Shown here piece after piece: positions 61,401 to 64,000 of a stretch of 64,000 nt of DNA (within the stretch, counting starts at the first letter, position 1; each line of letters opens with the position of its first letter). The translations under genes were made by a program, and so were the position numbers. The notes below the pieces were generated by a model. It searched no databases and was not told where the DNA came from. It worked only from the letters and a program-made list of their open reading frames with translations. Source of the DNA: Diaporthe sp. PMI_573 (lineage: Eukaryota > Ascomycota > Sordariomycetes > Diaporthales > Diaporthaceae); NCBI GenBank assembly GCA_021399435.1, contig JAJTUP010000002.1:1488001-1552000 (forward strand), given 5' to 3'.

Positions 61401-61860
61401 CATGACTGGAGAGTGATATGGGTCACCTACGCCAGACCAGGCGGAGGCGATCACCCAAGGGCATGACTTTATTGCCCCTTGAGTCACATGGCAGATCTGA
61501 CAGAGGCTGCAGTAAGTCTAGGTGGCTGGAAACGGTGGAATAGGTCCTCGAGGACAGCGATGCCATGGTTGTGCTAGTCTGTGTATCACTGGCACTGCCC
61601 TGGGAGGAGTCCACTTCGGCTTGACTGGGCTCTAGTCCAAGGTCACAGAACGACTCTTCCAGAGCGTCGATCTCCGAAGGAGTTGGCGAGCATGATGTGT
61701 CCCTCTGGTGTGAAGCCTGCGGTCCATCATAATCATCTGTCATTGCTGGGAGTCCCGCTCCGCCCAACGACCTGTCCGTGGCGCGCCGTGTCGGCACGTT
61801 GTCGAGAGCTCTGTAGGCATGTCGAGGTGAAGCGGTCCCCGATGCGTATCCTGACATCAT
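58423..61860 (-). CDS. RNAi-type RNA-dependent RNA polymerase
   Basis: Exons 61427-61860, 60610-61352 and 58423-60557 join in frame to 1103 residues. The introns are 74 and 52 bp. The enzyme makes double-stranded RNA from single-stranded RNA for silencing, meiotic silencing or small-RNA pathways, in cytoplasm or at the nuclear rim. The catalytic motif is LSGGDYDGDKAWVCW with Asp723, Asp725 and Asp727 (the DxDGD signature of the two-barrel polymerases). The N-terminal part has VVIWEVTRVALYCDVDVASL and FGSDRFLEIRIPS, and the middle has RIALGLSRTNPTMV and MPFLAGLPES, all blocks expected in fungal RdRPs. I start at MMSGYASG (61860) because the codons further up in this frame are not ATG. An additional 5' exon is possible. 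Whether it is the QDE-1, SAD-1 or RRP-3 type cannot be settled here. The frame is intact, so the gene looks functional. Confidence 0.93.
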
Positions 61861-62894
61861 GCCGATGGTAAGAGTCGGAGTAGGTGATGGGAGAGGACCC
61901 CATGAGATCCTGTGGACTTGACCACAACCCAAGCTGGAGTCGTTCCTCGGCCGGCTCGCAAGAAGCCTGTGGGCTGGTCGACCGAGGTAGCAGAGAACAA
62001 AGACAAGCTAGGAGCTCTGATGAGGACTGCTCGGCCGGCAGCGCTCAGCCGGAAACTTCGGAACAGAGGCAGCGGGCAGCTCAGAACACTTCGAAGCGGT
62101 CGTATATGGTGGAATGCTGGGGGTTCGTGCCGACTGTAGCATCCTGAGGTCCGCCCGGTCTATTTTTGTGTTGGAAGGTGCCGAAGTAGGTGTGATAGTA
62201 GTCCAGGCCCCAGAAAGTCCAGAAGTTAAGTGAATGAGGTGCAAACGAGCAAACAGGGTGCATTATGCACATAGCCGGTTGGAACTGAGCACATCATGAG
62301 GAATGGAGATCTCTTTGGGTGGGTACGTAAACCAGGACACCTGCAGTCAAAGGCTTGGTGATCCTCCACCAACTGCAGGTCCGCTGCACCTGCGGAACTA
62401 TTGTGAGAGCGGGTTGGGGTTTCTTTCCCGAGACAACCACCCCCTCCCCTGAGCAACGTCGCCATTGCCGCAAAGACCCAAACCAACTATTGTATCAGAT
62501 AATTTTCTTATTGGAAGATTGGAATCCCTGGTGAGTGCTTTGACCATGAGTCACAAGCCACAGTCTTGGGCACGTCTCCACGCACTGCCTCAGCCATTCT
62601 GACTGGCATAGTGCAGTGAGCTTGCTGCTGGAACCCGTCAAACCCGTCAAGCAACTCGCACAGAAATCTTCGGGCGAAGAAACTCCTTTCAAGGCAGGGC
62701 TGTTCTAAAGTTGATGTCCATTTACATCAAAGCCACAGAGAAAAGTTCTGTGGGAGCGAGTCTATTTAGAATCATATCAAAACTAAGTGCATACTTGGTA
62801 AGGACAGACTTATATCAACTATTACTCCTTTTCCTCCAGTGAACAATTACATCTAAGGTGTAAAGGATAACCAATACCCATTGACAAACCCACT
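61861..62894. other. Intergenic, no supported gene
   Basis: Between the start of the RdRP gene and the 3' end of the 203-residue gene. Small frames only. It may include the 5' UTR of the RdRP. Confidence 0.5.
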
Positions 62895-63506
62895 TCAGTT
62901 GTCATTGTTATCAGTGAAAACAACCAGCAAGTCCTTGTTACCCCCAGGGGTCGCGCTGCTTTGCTTGTTGTCCTCCTCGTTCCCCTTGTCATCCTTCCAA
63001 GCCCCAACTCCGACGTAAACCCCATGTGCAAAGGTCCTCACCCAGTCCTCGAGCCCCGGGTCGTTCTTGGGGGCGTCGATGCGGGAGACCTTGCCCTTGG
63101 AATCAAGGTGCACAAAGCGCTGAAGCGCCTTCTTCTTGTCCGCCGGCAGCTTCTGCCACGCCGCGTTGCAGTCCTGCATGAAGGTGGCGTCGCCCTTGCG
63201 CGTGTTGGGAGCCCCCTTCTGCTCGATGGTCAGATTGCCGCCGCCGCCCACAATGTAACTGATGTCGTAGTATTGGTTATTGCCCTCCGGGAAGCCGTTG
63301 AAGGTGACCTCGGCCTGCTCACCCTCGTGGCCTCCGTGGGTGGCGATGATGGCCCCAGAGACCTGCTTGCGGTCTGGGCTCTTGACAGTCCCGGTGCCAC
63401 CGTTGCCATTCACGGTTATAGTGCCCGGGTTGTTGCCGCCCTGGAAGCCATGAACCAGGAAAGTCTGGGAGTGGGAAGAGTTGTTCTTGACAGTGATGGT
63501 AGGCAT
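62895..63506 (-). CDS. Small beta-rich hypothetical protein, 203 residues
   Basis: Single exon with ATG at 63506 (MPTITVKNNSSHSQTFLVHG). I do not recognise a named family. The first half is Gly/Asn/Thr-rich and looks like beta strands (TITVNGNGGTGTV, AIIATHGGHEGEQAEVTFNG, YYDISYIVGGGGNLTIEQKG). The second half is helical and charged around CNAAWQKLPADKKKALQRFV, followed by an Asp/Asn-rich C-terminus ending VVFTDNNDN. No signal peptide is present, and only one Cys, so it is probably cytosolic rather than a disulfide-rich secreted effector. The N-terminal ITVKNNS start is seen in several small fungal proteins of unknown role. Good codon bias and a clean frame support coding. It is the last gene in the window, and its 3' end is clear. 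Confidence 0.75.
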   Translation of the reverse strand: MPTITVKNNSSHSQTFLVHGFQGGNNPGTITVNGNGGTGTVKSPDRKQVSGAIIATHGGHEGEQAEVTFNGFPEGNNQYYDISYIVGGGGNLTIEQKGAPNTRKGDATFMQDCNAAWQKLPADKKKALQRFVHLDSKGKVSRIDAPKNDPGLEDWVRTFAHGVYVGVGAWKDDKGNEEDNKQSSATPGGNKDLLVVFTDNNDN

Positions 63507-64000
63507 GATGGGCAGAAAGTAATGGAAGTTGAACTTGATGCAATGCGTATGGAACGGTTGAAATCAAAGTGAGTATTGATGTAGAAGTTCGAAACAGACA
63601 GTTGAGAGTGATAAAGCCTGTGGAATGATCTATAGTGATTTCCATTCCATGCAAGCAAGGCTGCTGGGGCTTGTGTCCTTTATAACCTTTTCTTCGAAGT
63701 CAAATGACACATATGTCCTACCTTGCACTCTCGCCTCTGTTCCGGCCCCTAGACTAAATTGAAGACCATAGAATTCGAGAGAGCTTACCTCGGTGCCTAA
63801 GGATCACGAGGGGGAAGCATAGTCACGTTGCCAATCCTTTCGCCGCAGACTGTGGCAAAGGGGATTTTGTGCTTCACAAACTAGAGAATACGCCTATACA
63901 CCCGTGCTGAGCGACCGCGAATCTTGCAGCCCCCATTTTACTCAGCAATATTTATAAGCCCTTGTCCTGACTAGGAGAATGCAACTGTAGGTCAGGGTCG
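63507..64000. other. Upstream region of the 203-residue gene
   Basis: Should hold the promoter of the gene ending at 62895. The right edge of the window cuts off whatever lies beyond. No coding region is supported. Confidence 0.5.

Overview
The window is from a filamentous ascomycete (Pezizomycotina, most likely a Sordariomycete). The evidence is short introns (44-154 bp where I could resolve them) with GT..AG ends, GC-rich coding sequence, several kilobases of gene-poor DNA between genes, and fungal gene types: a VAC7 homologue, an RNAi-type RNA-dependent RNA polymerase, an NLR-like STAND gene and an NRPS-PKS hybrid. Species cannot be named from the sequence.

Layout. 0.8-8.0 kb: a two-exon gene of unknown function, a decayed alpha/beta-hydrolase-NACHT-WD40 (NLR-like) pseudogene, and a 2EXR/DUF7730-like gene. 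8.7-16.3 kb: one intronless reading frame of 2526 codons with domains A-PCP-KS-AT-KR-ACP-reductase, the architecture of SwnK (swainsonine synthetase). No other swn-type gene is visible in the window. 18.3-21.1 kb: VAC7 homologue. 27.2-29.2 kb: a coiled-coil protein. 33.3-35.4 kb: divergently transcribed ribosomal protein genes eL30 and uL16 with Tbf1-like and CACGTG motifs between them. 38.3-44.8 kb: an unrecognised disordered protein, DIM1 rRNA dimethyltransferase and an alpha-arrestin with PPxY motifs. 45.8-55.0 kb: a small orphan frame, a Baeyer-Villiger monooxygenase, a DHDPS-superfamily aldolase and, divergent from the aldolase, a nine-exon sugar or sugar-acid MFS transporter. 56.2-63.5 kb: a Yippee-domain protein, an RNA-dependent RNA polymerase and a 203-residue protein of unknown function.

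How genes may work together. The hybrid synthetase looks self-sufficient for activating an amino acid, extending it once or more with malonate, ketoreducing and releasing it reductively, but it lacks visible tailoring partners. The aldolase and transporter share an intergenic region and may form a small catabolic unit. The two ribosomal genes share one promoter region. Most other genes are ordinary single-copy housekeeping genes. About half of the window, notably 21.1-27.2 kb and 29.2-33.3 kb, has no coding sequence I can support.

Exon boundaries were worked out by hand from splice motifs and frame continuity. They have not been tested against transcripts.
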